Shown: in pieces, positions 11,564 to 20,605 of the stretch
Layout: each line of letters begins with the position of its first letter
Numbering within the stretch: position 1 is the stretch's first letter
NCBI GenBank assembly: GCA_027422505.1
Contig: JAPQWV010000369.1
Coordinates: 310,001-374,000, forward strand
Direction: 5' to 3'
Source of the DNA: Craterostigma plantagineum
Taxonomy: Eukaryota > Streptophyta > Magnoliopsida > Lamiales > Linderniaceae
Length of the DNA stretch: 64,000 bases
Program-made: the position numbers and the translations under genes
Notes under the pieces: model-generated
Seen by the model: only the letters and a program-made list of their open reading frames with translations
The model's database searches: none
Told to the model about the DNA's origin: nothing

Positions 11564-12118
11564 CTAAATGTCATAAGATGTACGAAGTATTCTTGCCGGA
11601 TTTGGAAAGTCCGCGTTCCATTTCTCCCGTTGAAAGCACACGAAACTCGAAACTCCCCCTATTTGGGTCAACCTTGTGTTGAGATCAGGGAGTCCGATGT
11701 GAGGTTTGGAGAGGTGGACACGGTTGGCAACTTCGATCATTGATACAGTGGACAAAGTTGGCAACTTCGCTCCTTGATGCAGTGGACACAGTTGGCAACT
11801 TAGGTCCTTGATGCAGTGGACACGGTTGGCAACTTCAGTCCTTGATGATGCTTGAGTCTCGTGTCGTTCGGTCCTCGGTCCTTGCTTCTTCTTCCGAAAG
11901 CAGGGGCATGAGAGAGTCGAGGAGAGGGCTCGGGGTTAGCCATCTTCTCCGTTTCGCCAGATTCGTCTTCTCCGAATGGAAGTTGTCTGGTTCGGCCTCG
12001 AAGAAGCGTCTCTGGTTCCAGAAGAAGGTAGGCCGTCTCTTTCTTTCGATAAATCTTCGAGAGCAGAGTTAGAAGTGGTGGTTGCAAGATCTTCTTGAAA
12101 AGCGTCCACATCACACAC
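11564..12118 (-). pseudogene. Degenerate 3' ORF of element B
   Basis: Short minus-strand frames (11564-11764, 11800-12114, 11936-12118) cover the place where families A and C have their extra ORF. A splice-acceptor-like TGATTTCAG lies just upstream of the first ATG (12118). I see no similarity to the extra ORF of A or C and no known domain. A 34-bp minisatellite interrupts the region. The same block recurs in B' (18414-18950), where one longer 178-residue frame is open. Confidence 0.35.
11714..11849. repeat. 34-bp minisatellite, four units (B)
   Basis: There are four tandem units starting at 11714, 11748, 11782 and 11816, each beginning GTGGACA and containing GTTGGCAACTT. The period is not a multiple of three, so each unit shifts frame. 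Confidence 0.9.
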
Positions 12119-12227
12119 CTGAAATCACTATAAAGCTCCCTCGAGGATTTAGTCCTTTAAAAAGATTCAAGAGAGTTCATGATTCTAAAGTACAGTCTAA
12201 AAGCATAACATGAATTATAACTGTTAA

Positions 12228-12380
12228 AATTACTCCCCTTAAATTCATATTAACCCCTCAATTCATGCTCAGCGGAAACATATAACGGAGTAGTTTCAAA
12301 ATAGTAGAATTAATTTTTCATTCTCCCCCTTAATTCATGTTTTCACACCCAGAGAATATTAACTCCCCCTCAAAAAGTGC
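12228..12380 (-). other. Multiple polypurine tracts of element B
   Basis: Several CCCC/CCCCCT tracts (ACTCCCC, ACCCCTC, TCTCCCCCTT, ACTCCCCCTC) lie within about 130 bp, 0.8-0.9 kb upstream of the 3' LTR. They are followed by AATTCAT in several cases. They resemble the post-pol PPT clusters of A and of Sireviruses. Confidence 0.6.
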
Positions 12381-12549
12381 TCATATAGTGTTAAGAATTT
12401 CACAAAGATATACATATTCACCAAGATATGCATATGAGAATGTAACACATATGACACGAGTAGAAACGCATATAATCTTTTTAGCATATATGCATGAACC
12501 CTAAGCATGCATACTTTAATTTGCGTAACCATAAGCAAGTAATTTCGCG

Positions 12550-13203
12550 TTTAATCACTTCCATGTCAATGCATGTGCAAATGCATTTGAAAATGTGCGA
12601 AATTTTTCATGCATAAGAAAAAATGCAAGTAAAATAATGCAAAATATAACAGAAAAATGCATGAAAAATATGCAGAGAAAATATGCAAAGAGAAAAAATT
12701 CGAAACAATACACTATACGATTTTTTTTAAGTTTAAGTATTTTATTTTTATTGGGGTCAGATTACGTCACTTTGATCATTTTCACGCAAATCATTCACAT
12801 GACACATAGAATAATAATTCGCCGTCAAGTCATGTCGTCAAACTAAAGTCCCAAGTTCATAGAGTGATCCGTTTCGACAACTCTCACGAGGTTCGCTCTA
12901 GCGCTCAATTATTTTTATCATGGGATTTATATACTAGATATATCACTCATGTCAACACAAGCAAAATTATATCAATTAACCTGCTATCAAGACGCTTTTA
13001 ATCATTTCACCGAGCGAGAGACCGTGGATTCGGAATCAAAGGGACTTAGGGATTTAGTATTTTGGTTCTAACTTAGAAGGGAGGGAATATTTAGGAATTG
13101 TGGACTAAAGATCTTCTTCCTTTTCTTCGTCGTCCTCTTCACCGGCATTTTCTTTTCCATCCTTAAACTTTTCATATTATTCTACACTTGCTCAAGCTGA
13201 AGC
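12550..13203. repeat. Inverted copy of the 19210-19870 segment
   Basis: The reverse complement of this stretch matches 19210-19870 at roughly 70-75% by eye. Anchors are GTGAAATGATTAAA, GAGAGTTGTCGAAA, GACATGACTTGACGGC and AATCTGACCC. It is the shared post-pol spacer of elements B (minus) and C (plus). No gene is recognisable in it. Confidence 0.75.
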
Positions 13204-13223
13204 TCCGCTTCTCTACGAGGCTG

Positions 13224-13500
13224 AGAGATTATCTAAGGCGAAGTTCTTCTTGTTTTTCTCGGGCCGATACTGTGCTCCTTTTCTCTTAATTCCTAGTGAG
13301 GTTTCAGAGATTATCGATTTGAAGAAGTTCGCAGTTGTGGAATTCGAACCCAAGGCCGTGCTCCTCTTCTCGTTGTCTCGATATAAGACCAGATTATCGT
13401 TGGAGAAGTTCACTTCGTGGTGCTACTCTTTCCAGCCGTTCTGACGAGTATACGAGATTATCGAAGGAGAAGTTCACAGCAAAATCCATGCCCTCTTCTT
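13224..13500. repeat. Degenerate ~80-bp tandem repeat
   Basis: Four imperfect units start near 13224, 13308, 13391 and 13455, each with (G)AGATTATC followed by GAAGTTC. Short ORFs across it reflect the repeat and are not supported as genes. Confidence 0.6.
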
Positions 13501-14559
13501 ATGTTTTCTTGAAGATTTCAATAATTAGGAGGACAGGTTCTTTTGGACTATTTATTGTGCGTTGAGCTTTCCTCGTGTGCGTTTTCCACCTCCTTTTGTC
13601 ATAATTTTCTTCTTTTTCTTTCGTCGCCTTTTTCTCCCCCTCCTTTCTCGTTTATGCAACCCTCCAAAATTTATGAATTACGGTTGGAGGCTTGATCGGG
13701 ATACAAATGAAGAAAAGGATATCGTAGAAGGCTGAAAGGGAGGACTAGAGGAATAATTTCAAGGATGACATTTTGATTTGGCCAAGTGAGGAATTTTCCT
13801 ACGTGCCTTGATAATTTCCCAACAATCTAACGCAAGGCGAGTATGAGGCCAAGAAATACAAGTTAAGACAAGCATTTGATGTGTGACTCGCTCAATGATA
13901 AATTCCAGAAAAAATAGTAAGGCTCAAAATCTCACATATATGATGTGGCTTTGTGTCTAGTGGAACAAACGAGTGACCTTTGGACAAAAGAATGCGACTA
14001 GACAGACAATATTAAGCCAATAACCAGTCATATATCAAGGGAGGATTTTTGTGAACAAATCAAAGTAGATCGAGTAATCGTCACTCCCCAATTTTTCGTT
14101 GTTTTTGTTTTATTTTGTTTGTCAAACAATGCAAAAAAAATATGTGTGTGATTTTTTTTGTTTTTTGTTTTTATTAAAAAAATGAACATGATATGAAAAT
14201 AGAACTAAAAAATGCATGATTGATTTTTTATTTTATTCTTTTTTATTATTTTATAATTATTATTTTTTATTTTTAGAAAAGAAGATGCATGAGAATAAAA
14301 AGCGAAAAAATGCATGAAGAGTGTTTTTTTCTCTTTTTTTATTAGAACTAAATGCGGAAATTGCAAGAAAAACATTTTTAAAAAAAAAAATTGGCATTTA
14401 ACATTTCAGCTCAGATGCATAATGTACCAAATTGTAATCCCTAGGAAATTAATAGTGACTCATCCTAAATTTTAGCACTTTTAGAAAAAAAAATGAGTAA
14501 GGAATTTTGTCACCGAGTTTGTCGCTTAGGTAGGGATTTGTTGAAGTTGCTCTGCCGCT
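13501..14559. other. AT-rich internal spacer of element B
   Basis: Long T- and A-rich runs (especially 14100-14400) occur with no coding signal. In an autonomous element the integrase and reverse transcriptase would be encoded here, so this is where pol has been lost or replaced. Confidence 0.6.
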
Positions 14560-14812
14560 CGCCCTAGATCATGTATGTGGAGCAACTATCATCGAAGTAC
14601 CATACATGAGGGAAATCTGCAAAACTATCGGGACTTTGGTACCCATTGTTGTGTGGGTCCTCCCTTATTAGTAGATAACGATTTAAGCATAAAAGGTGTC
14701 AGAATTAAATGTTGTCCTAAATCATCCATTAATGAACCTTTCGGTACCCAAATTTATTTGGGACTACCTAAATTTTGTGAAGAAATAGGAACCCATGTGG
14801 GAGTGATTTGAC
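14560..14812 (-). pseudogene. Protease-region remnant of element B
   Basis: At nucleotide level, ATCATGTATGTGGAGCAACT and the following GAAGTACCATACATGAG match the protease active-site region of family A (ATCATGTGTGTGGAGCAACC at 29530). A GGTACCCATT block follows, equivalent to GYLK/FKWVPK. Only the edge of the protease domain is left and the frame is broken. Confidence 0.6.
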
Positions 14813-15273
14813 ACGGATAAGGCATTTCGCTCGGGTGAAAGTGTGTTTAGGAGAAGGTTTTAAAATTTTCTCCGAGGCCAAGCGCACAAGATGTTTCTTT
14901 GAATGAACCATGACCGGATATTGCATGTAGGAAAATGAGCATATAGAATTATAAGCATCTATCGCACATAAGTCGTATTTCCTATGGTTAGAATTCACAC
15001 CTTTCACATTAGAATGAGCATAGGAATTTCGAAAATTATTTTCAAGTCTAGGCTTTTTAAATGAAAAATTAGTAGAACCATTTGAAGCACACGATGAAGT
15101 TTGTGCGCTAGAACTTGAAATATTTTCGTGAAAAATTTCCTTTTCGGGATCGGGAGAGGAAAGCTTCTGGTCTTTATCATTCCGTTTTGGAGGTTTACCG
15201 TTCTACCATTTCCGTGGGACTTGTTCCTTAACTATAGAAAGTGTGGGACTTTTACTTTGAATTTCAACTTTGG

Positions 15274-15864
15274 TCAAAATTGAAGTAGAATTAGTAAAGT
15301 CGTTTCGATGGTAGGAAAGAGATCATCCGTTTGCGTCCCTTTATCGTGTTTTGACATGGAGGAAGCTTTGAGATTAGATATCTCCGTTAGAAGTGTATTC
15401 CTTTCCGCTTTAAAATTCTTTCTTTCCGTTTCTAATGTAGAATTTAAATCCTCTATTTTCTTAAGAATATGAGGTATATCGACGGAAGAAGAATTTTCAG
15501 AATGACGAGATTGTGCTTCCTTAGTCTTAGAAGTCGCAAGAAGATTTTCTAAATTTCTAATCTTAGAATTTAGCTTCGTACGTTCGGTGTCTAGAGTAGA
15601 ATAGTTAACAAAAGCGGTGCTTTTCTCGGCTTGACAGGTATCTAGACTCTTACTTAATTCACTAATCCATGAATTAGATTTTTCTAGTTGAGCTTCAAGA
15701 CTAGTGACCTTTTCGTTCACAACTTCCAGTCTACATTTAAAACGACTTTTCTCGTTTAGATTCCTAAGTAGACATCTATGGTTGTTGTCTAGCCTGTCTT
15801 CTAGTTCCTTAACTACCCAACTATGCTTCTCTAACAAAATATGCTTAGTATCACTAGAATTCAA
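15274..15864 (-). CDS. Coiled-coil Gag C-terminal remnant of element B
   Basis: This 196-residue minus-strand frame is rich in Lys, Glu, Leu and Ser with clear heptads (VNEKVTSLEAQLEKSNSWISE). It corresponds to the coiled coil at the C-terminal end of family A Gag (VANEKVTKLEAQVLRSE). No capsid or zinc-knuckle region precedes it. It could oligomerise with the Gag of an active relative, but that is inference. Sequence on the right (15900-16050) continues the coiled coil in other frames, so the frame as seen is a fragment. Confidence 0.6.
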   Translation of the reverse strand: MNSSDTKHILLEKHSWVVKELEDRLDNNHRCLLRNLNEKSRFKCRLEVVNEKVTSLEAQLEKSNSWISELSKSLDTCQAEKSTAFVNYSTLDTERTKLNSKIRNLENLLATSKTKEAQSRHSENSSSVDIPHILKKIEDLNSTLETERKNFKAERNTLLTEISNLKASSMSKHDKGTQTDDLFPTIETTLLILLQF

Positions 15865-16062
15865 GCTCGTCGTTAATTCATCTATTTTCGCTTTAGAGCT
15901 TCTAAGTTCTAATTCGAGACTAGTTTCTCAAAGACTTAGATAATTTTCTTCTAACTCTATTGTACTTTTCTGCTCATTTTCATGTTAGCATACCTAATTT
16001 GTAAGGATTCTAACATGTTAAACAATTTAGAGTTAGGAATCACCGCCTCCTGAGAGGATATG

Positions 16063-16260
16063 TTAGTTTCTACTAGCTTCGCAATAATTTTCTCTAAAGA
16101 GATATCTTGTGTACCAGATATTGCGATATGTTAGGATAATCTCATATTGTTCAGTGACTTCATTCCACTGAGTTGATTTGCGTTCGAGACGATTTAGCTC
16201 AGTTACTTTGTCTTGTAGTGTTTTTACTTCGTCTTGTAATTTCTTTATAGTTGGATTCAT
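16063..16260 (-). CDS. Short coiled-coil ORF at the 5' end of B
   Basis: This 65-residue frame starts MNPTIKKLQDEVKTLQDKV, a heptad pattern, immediately downstream of the leader motif array. It is placed where gag should start, but the DUF4219/UBN2 region is absent. It probably forms one broken gene with 15274-15864. Confidence 0.5.
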   Translation of the reverse strand: MNPTIKKLQDEVKTLQDKVTELNRLERKSTQWNEVTEQYEIILTYRNIWYTRYLFRENYCEASRN

Positions 16261-16439
16261 AATGTTTTTATTGTAGTTTACTTTTGCGTTGGATATTTTG
16301 ATCGTTGACGTATTTTGTGATTTGGATTTTTTTGGATTTTTATTTAATACTGGTTAAAATATTTGGCTTTTAAAATTTCAGTTTCGAATAGATTTTGGTG
16401 TATACAGTTTGATTTAAAATTTAATAGGATATAACCAAA

Positions 16440-17290
16440 AGTTTTTTCTATAATGTGCCAACAGTTACTGTTTTCGATCGAAAAATAATTCTAGATTAAA
16501 AGTTTTTCGAGTGGGTATGTAGAGCACTATTTTCGACTGTTAAATTTTTCGACAAGGTATTGTTTCTAGAAAATAGGTTTGAATTTCAAACGGTTAGATT
16601 TAAGATTATAAAAGTTTTGCGATTTAGTCGTCGTTTTGAGAATTTAATATCTAAATCTTTAAAATCAAATTTTTCGATCGCAAAAAGTTTTGCGGGCGAA
16701 AAATAAGTTTTGCGACGACAAACCTGTAAAAGCAACTAGACGAAACTTTGCGATCGTAAAATCAAGTAAAGAGTGAGAATTGAATAAAATTGAAAGTTCT
16801 GGGGTTAAATTGAAAATTTTGGATTAGGTCAAAACTTTCTGGGCTAAAATGAAAACCATTAGGGACCGAAATCTAACTTCAGGGACTGAAATAATATTTT
16901 CAGGACTTAAAATGCAAATTTGCCTGCAATGTATGTATGTGTATCTATATGTTGACGTGAAGAAGATGAGCTGGGATTCACGATCGAGAAAAATCGAACG
17001 ATTTTTCGATCGAAAAAATTTCTCGAGCTGATTTTGCGATTGCAAACATATCTCGAAAGGATTTTGCGATAGAACAATTTTCTCGCTTGATTGATTTCTC
17101 GAGTATTGAGCAGATTTTTTGTCGATGGTAACTAACGAAACTGAGACGAGAAAGCTAAGCTGGGTTTTTCACGATCGAAGAAAATCAAGACAACAGATTT
17201 TGCGATCGTAAACTTTTCTCGAACGAATTTTTCGAGCGTTCTCCGCGTTGAACGATTTCTCGAGCGAAGAATTTTTTTTTCACCTTCAGC
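16440..17290. repeat. CGATCG-type motif array in the leader of B
   Basis: Many dispersed degenerate motifs occur (TTTTCGATCG, TTTTGCGATCG, TTTCTCGAGC and reverse complements) between the PBS and the first ORF. They resemble the array of element C at 33690-35000 and differ from the TTCGCRAA array of family A, although the position is the same. Confidence 0.7.
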
Positions 17291-17876
17291 GAAGAACAAT
17301 GACGACAGAGAGGAAAAAAAGAAGAACAGTCCACAAGCGAAAAATCAATCGAAATTCGATCAAAACCCAAAATTGTTTGAATTCACTTCGGGTTATGGAT
17401 CGAAATAAAGCACTTAGCAAGAACAAACAATCAATTTAACGAAATCAAAGCAACCACAATTGAATTTTTCGAAATTTTACGAAGAACACAAAAAGAGATT
17501 TTCGATTAATTTTCAAACATTGCACAAAATTATTGTTCGAACGATTAGAAACAGGCTCAGAACAGCGAGAAACAGATAATCGAACCTTAAGAAAAGCAAA
17601 TCAGGTTGAATTAAGAAGAATTAGATTGAATTGATGAACACTGTGATGTACGATTAGCTCAATCTTCAAAAATCACTCAAATTCATGTTTCGATCAATCA
17701 AAATTCATCTCAGACATGTATAAACGACTCGATCGAAGTCTAAAAACAGCATATTATATCGGATTTTGAAGAATCAAGCCTAGACTTATCGAAGAACAGC
17801 GCTCGATATTTGAAAAAAAAACAGTTCCGAAAATTCAAAAATCAGTCAAAATCTAATCCAAATCCTAACACGTTTG

Positions 17877-17886
17877 TCTGATACCA
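17877..17886 (-). other. Primer binding site of element B
   Basis: On the minus strand TGGTATCAGA lies two bases inside the right LTR. This is the usual plant site for the 3' end of initiator Met-tRNA. Confidence 0.85.
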
Positions 17887-17888
17887 AT

Positions 17889-18249
17889 TGTTAGGACCCC
17901 TAATATCCAACCTAGATCGAATCTACGAAGAACGGATAGTAAATCTAAGAAATTCGAAATCTTACGCTCGAGATTTACCTACGTTGAAGGCCGAGAGAGA
18001 AATAACTTGTAGAACAAGCAAGGTGGTGAATTTTCTCTCTCTTAAAATTCCAATTCTCCTATTTCAATATTTTCCCTTGCTACAACACACTCCTAATTTC
18101 TTAGAAGTTCACTTATATATACCACCTCATGGTATATTTACACAAGTAGTCCTACAAAATGACTAATTACAATTTAGCCCAAGACTACTAATTTGCATTG
18201 CAAGACTAAGACAACTATATTAATTGAATACAATTAAATAGTTCCAACA
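17889..18249 (-). repeat. 5' LTR of element B, shared with B'
   Basis: It is 361 bp from TGTTAGGACC to TTCCAACA. On the minus strand it is followed by the PBS of B, and on its other side it is preceded by the PPT of B'. It therefore serves as 5' LTR for B and 3' LTR for B'. A TATATATAAG box is at 18112-18121. Confidence 0.88.
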
Positions 18250-19209
18250 ATCTCCCCCTTTGTATTCAATTTCCAATATAGCGCGGGTTGTCTTCGTCTT
18301 GCAAGTGGAAAGAGTCCTCGAGTTCTCGAAATCTCCTCTTTAGAATGTCTTCAAGCTCACCTAGTCTTCTAGGCATCGGCTTTTTCTTCGAATTTTCCTT
18401 TGAAGTTCTTCTGCTAAATGCCATAAGATGTACGAAGTATTCTTGCCGGATTTAGAAAGTCCGCGATCCATTTCTCCCGGTGAAAGCACACGAAACTCGA
18501 AACTCCCCCTATTTGCGTCTCAGGGAGTCCGATGTGAGGTTTGGAGAGGTGGACACGGTTGGCAACTTCGATCATTGATACAGTGGACAAGGTTGGCAAC
18601 TTCGCTCCTTGATGCAGTGGACACAGTTGGCAACTTAGGTCCTTGATGCAGTGGACACGGTTGGCAACTTCAGTCCTTGATGATGCTTGAGTCTCGTGTC
18701 CTTCGGTCCTCGGTCCTTGCTTCTTCTTCCGGAAGTAGGGGCATGAGAGAGTCGAGGAGAGGGCTCGGGGTTTAGCCATCTTCTCCGTTTCGCCAGATTC
18801 GTCTTCCCCGAATGGAAGTTGTCTAGTTCGGCCTCGAAGAAGCATCTCTGGTTCCAGAAGAAGGAAGACCGTCTCTTTCTTTCGATAAATCTTCGAGAGC
18901 AGAGTTAGAAGTGGTGGTTGAAAGATCTTCTTGAAAAGCGTCCACTTCACACACCTGAAATCACTGTAAAGCTCCCTCGAGGATTTAGTCCTTTAAAAAG
19001 ATTCAAGGAGAGTTCATGATTCTAAAGTACAGTCTAAAAGCGTAACATGAATTATAACTCTTAAAATTACTCCCCCTTAAATTCATATTACTCCCCCTCA
19101 ATTCATGCTCAGCGGAAACATATAACGGAGTAATTTCAAAATAATAGAATTTCTTCGAATCTTCCTTTGAAGTTCTTCTCCTAAATGCAATAAAATGTAC
19201 GAAGTATTC
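18250..19209 (-). mobile_element. Partial tandem copy B' (3' internal region)
   Basis: It matches 11401 to about 12300 of B at roughly 96%: PPT, minisatellite, degenerate 3' ORF (18414-18950, 178 codons, unknown product) and PPT cluster (19066-19105). After about 19150 it is followed by a 59-bp direct repeat of its own 18385-18440 segment, then by inverted sequence belonging to C. It is the remains of a second element sharing an LTR with B. Confidence 0.8.
18549..18684. repeat. 34-bp minisatellite, four units (B')
   Basis: It has the same four-unit structure as 11714-11849, with units starting at 18549, 18583, 18617 and 18651. Unit number is conserved between the two copies. Confidence 0.9.
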
Positions 19210-20266
19210 AGCTTGAGCATAGCATAAAAAGGGATAGTTCTTAAAAGAAAAAGAGGAAGAAAAGATTAAAAAAAAAGACGCCGAAAAAAAAAGGAGACGG
19301 ACGTATAAATGGAAGATGACGAAGAGATAAGCTCACTTTCCTCTAAATTCCTTCCCTTCTAAGTCCTAGCCAAAGTATAACCCTTACAACCCTTTAATTC
19401 CAATCGACGATCTCTCGCTTAGGTGAAATGATTAAAAAATACCTCGGTCACAGGTAAATTGACTTAAAATTGCTTGTGTTGACTTGTGTGATATAAATAT
19501 AAAAACCCCAGTTAGAAATTATTGAGTGCAAGAGCGAACCTAGTGAGAGTTGTCGAAATGGACTAGTCTCTGAACTTAGGACTATAGTTTGACAACATGA
19601 CTTGACGGCATTTTCCTCTTTCAAATGTCTCGCAAAATTTTAGGTGTGACGATTGATCGAAGCAAAATAATCTGACCCTTACTATAATAATAGTAATATA
19701 CGAAAAAAATAATAATATATATAGATATATATAGGTAAATAAAAAAATAATAATAATAATAATAAAAAATAATTAAACAAAAAAAAATTTCGCACATTTT
19801 GACATGAAATGTTATGTTTCATATGCGTTGAATTGTGCGAATTTCTTTAGTGTATCGTACATTCTAAATGTAATTTTAGATTGCATTGGTGTTGAATTGT
19901 TTTAAATGCGATAAACTTTTTCACTACTCATACCCTCACGCAATATCTTCAATACATGCTTTTGGGGACCATGTATATGTGCTTACTAACTAAATTGCGT
20001 ATTATATGCTCGTGACTTGAATTGATTTCATATGCCTGCATGTTTAGTCAATTCTTGCGCATTATTTGAGGGGGTGTAAGTATAAGAATCGTGTATAAGC
20101 TCCAAATAATTTTGACGTTTTTCTCTAAGTATTTCAGATCCTTCAAAATTAAGGAGTGAGACGTCGACGCTACAAAGAGATGAGCTAGACACAAGACCAA
20201 ATATTTCAAAGATAAATTGCCAAATGATACAGATTTTATAATTTCTGCCAGGGGAGCTAGACGTTA
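19210..20266 (+). mobile_element. Left part of copia element C (post-pol spacer)
   Basis: It is read on the plus strand. The segment 19210-19870 is the inverted counterpart of the spacer of B. The following AT-rich stretch has no gene. A G5 tract (GAGGGGGTG near 20068) may be an extra PPT. The segment ends with CGTTA, the target site of A2, and continues at 33518. Its left junction at 19209 abuts B' in opposite orientation; pol, gag and the 5' LTR of C are missing. Confidence 0.65.
20262..20266. other. Target site duplication of A2, left copy
   Basis: CGTTA directly precedes the LTR start TGTAATTCC. The same five bases follow the right LTR at 33518-33522. Confidence 0.95.
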
Positions 20267-20557
20267 TGTAATTCCAGATTATCCAAGAACACTTCAATAG
20301 ATTAAACCTTCGTTTGATGTGAATAGTGAATTTAGAGGTTTAAGCTTATAGAATACGTAAGGTTGATAATGGAAAACTTAGTTAATGATTGTTAGGGTTT
20401 AAGCTTAAATACCTTGAGAGGTATTTAAGCTTATTGGGCCCCTAACAAGCCCATTACAAACACAAACCCACTACATAAATAAAACATATAAAGTACACTG
20501 CAAAGATATATCAAGACGTAGAATAAATATTTTGGACACTTTAAAATGTTCCTAACA
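20267..20557 (-). repeat. 3' LTR of A2
   Basis: It is 291 bp, TGTAATTCC...CCTAACA on the plus strand. It has about eight substitutions and three small indels (one of about 6-8 bp) against the right LTR. Confidence 0.95.
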
Positions 20558-20569
20558 TTCTCCCCCTAA
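20558..20569 (-). other. Polypurine tract of A2
   Basis: The minus strand reads TTAGGGGGAGAA immediately before the 3' LTR. It would prime plus-strand DNA synthesis. Confidence 0.88.
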
Positions 20570-20605
20570 GTGTCCAAAGTACAGATTAGCCTATTCTCTA
20601 AGTCT

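Larger units (their letters stand above)
11040..18249 (-). mobile_element. Copia-type element B, non-autonomous, 7.2 kb
   Basis: It is bounded by two 361-bp LTRs (11040-11400 and 17889-18249) with TG...CA ends. The PBS next to the right LTR sets the orientation: the 5' end is on the right. Internally, read 5' to 3', are a motif-array leader, coiled-coil Gag remnants, a protease-region remnant, long AT-rich spacers, multiple PPTs and a degenerate 3' ORF. I find no zinc knuckle, integrase core or reverse transcriptase, so it would depend on other elements. The LTRs differ by roughly 3-4% by eye. The right LTR is followed by more internal sequence (B') and no target duplication is visible. Confidence 0.85.

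Noticed and set aside
17888..18166. Plus-strand 92-codon ORF at the right LTR of B
   Set aside because: It lies wholly inside an LTR, opposite to the element, and is broken in the left LTR.
20028..20297. Minus-strand 89-codon ORF crossing the A2 left boundary
   Set aside because: It spans the insertion junction and target duplication, so it is a chance frame.
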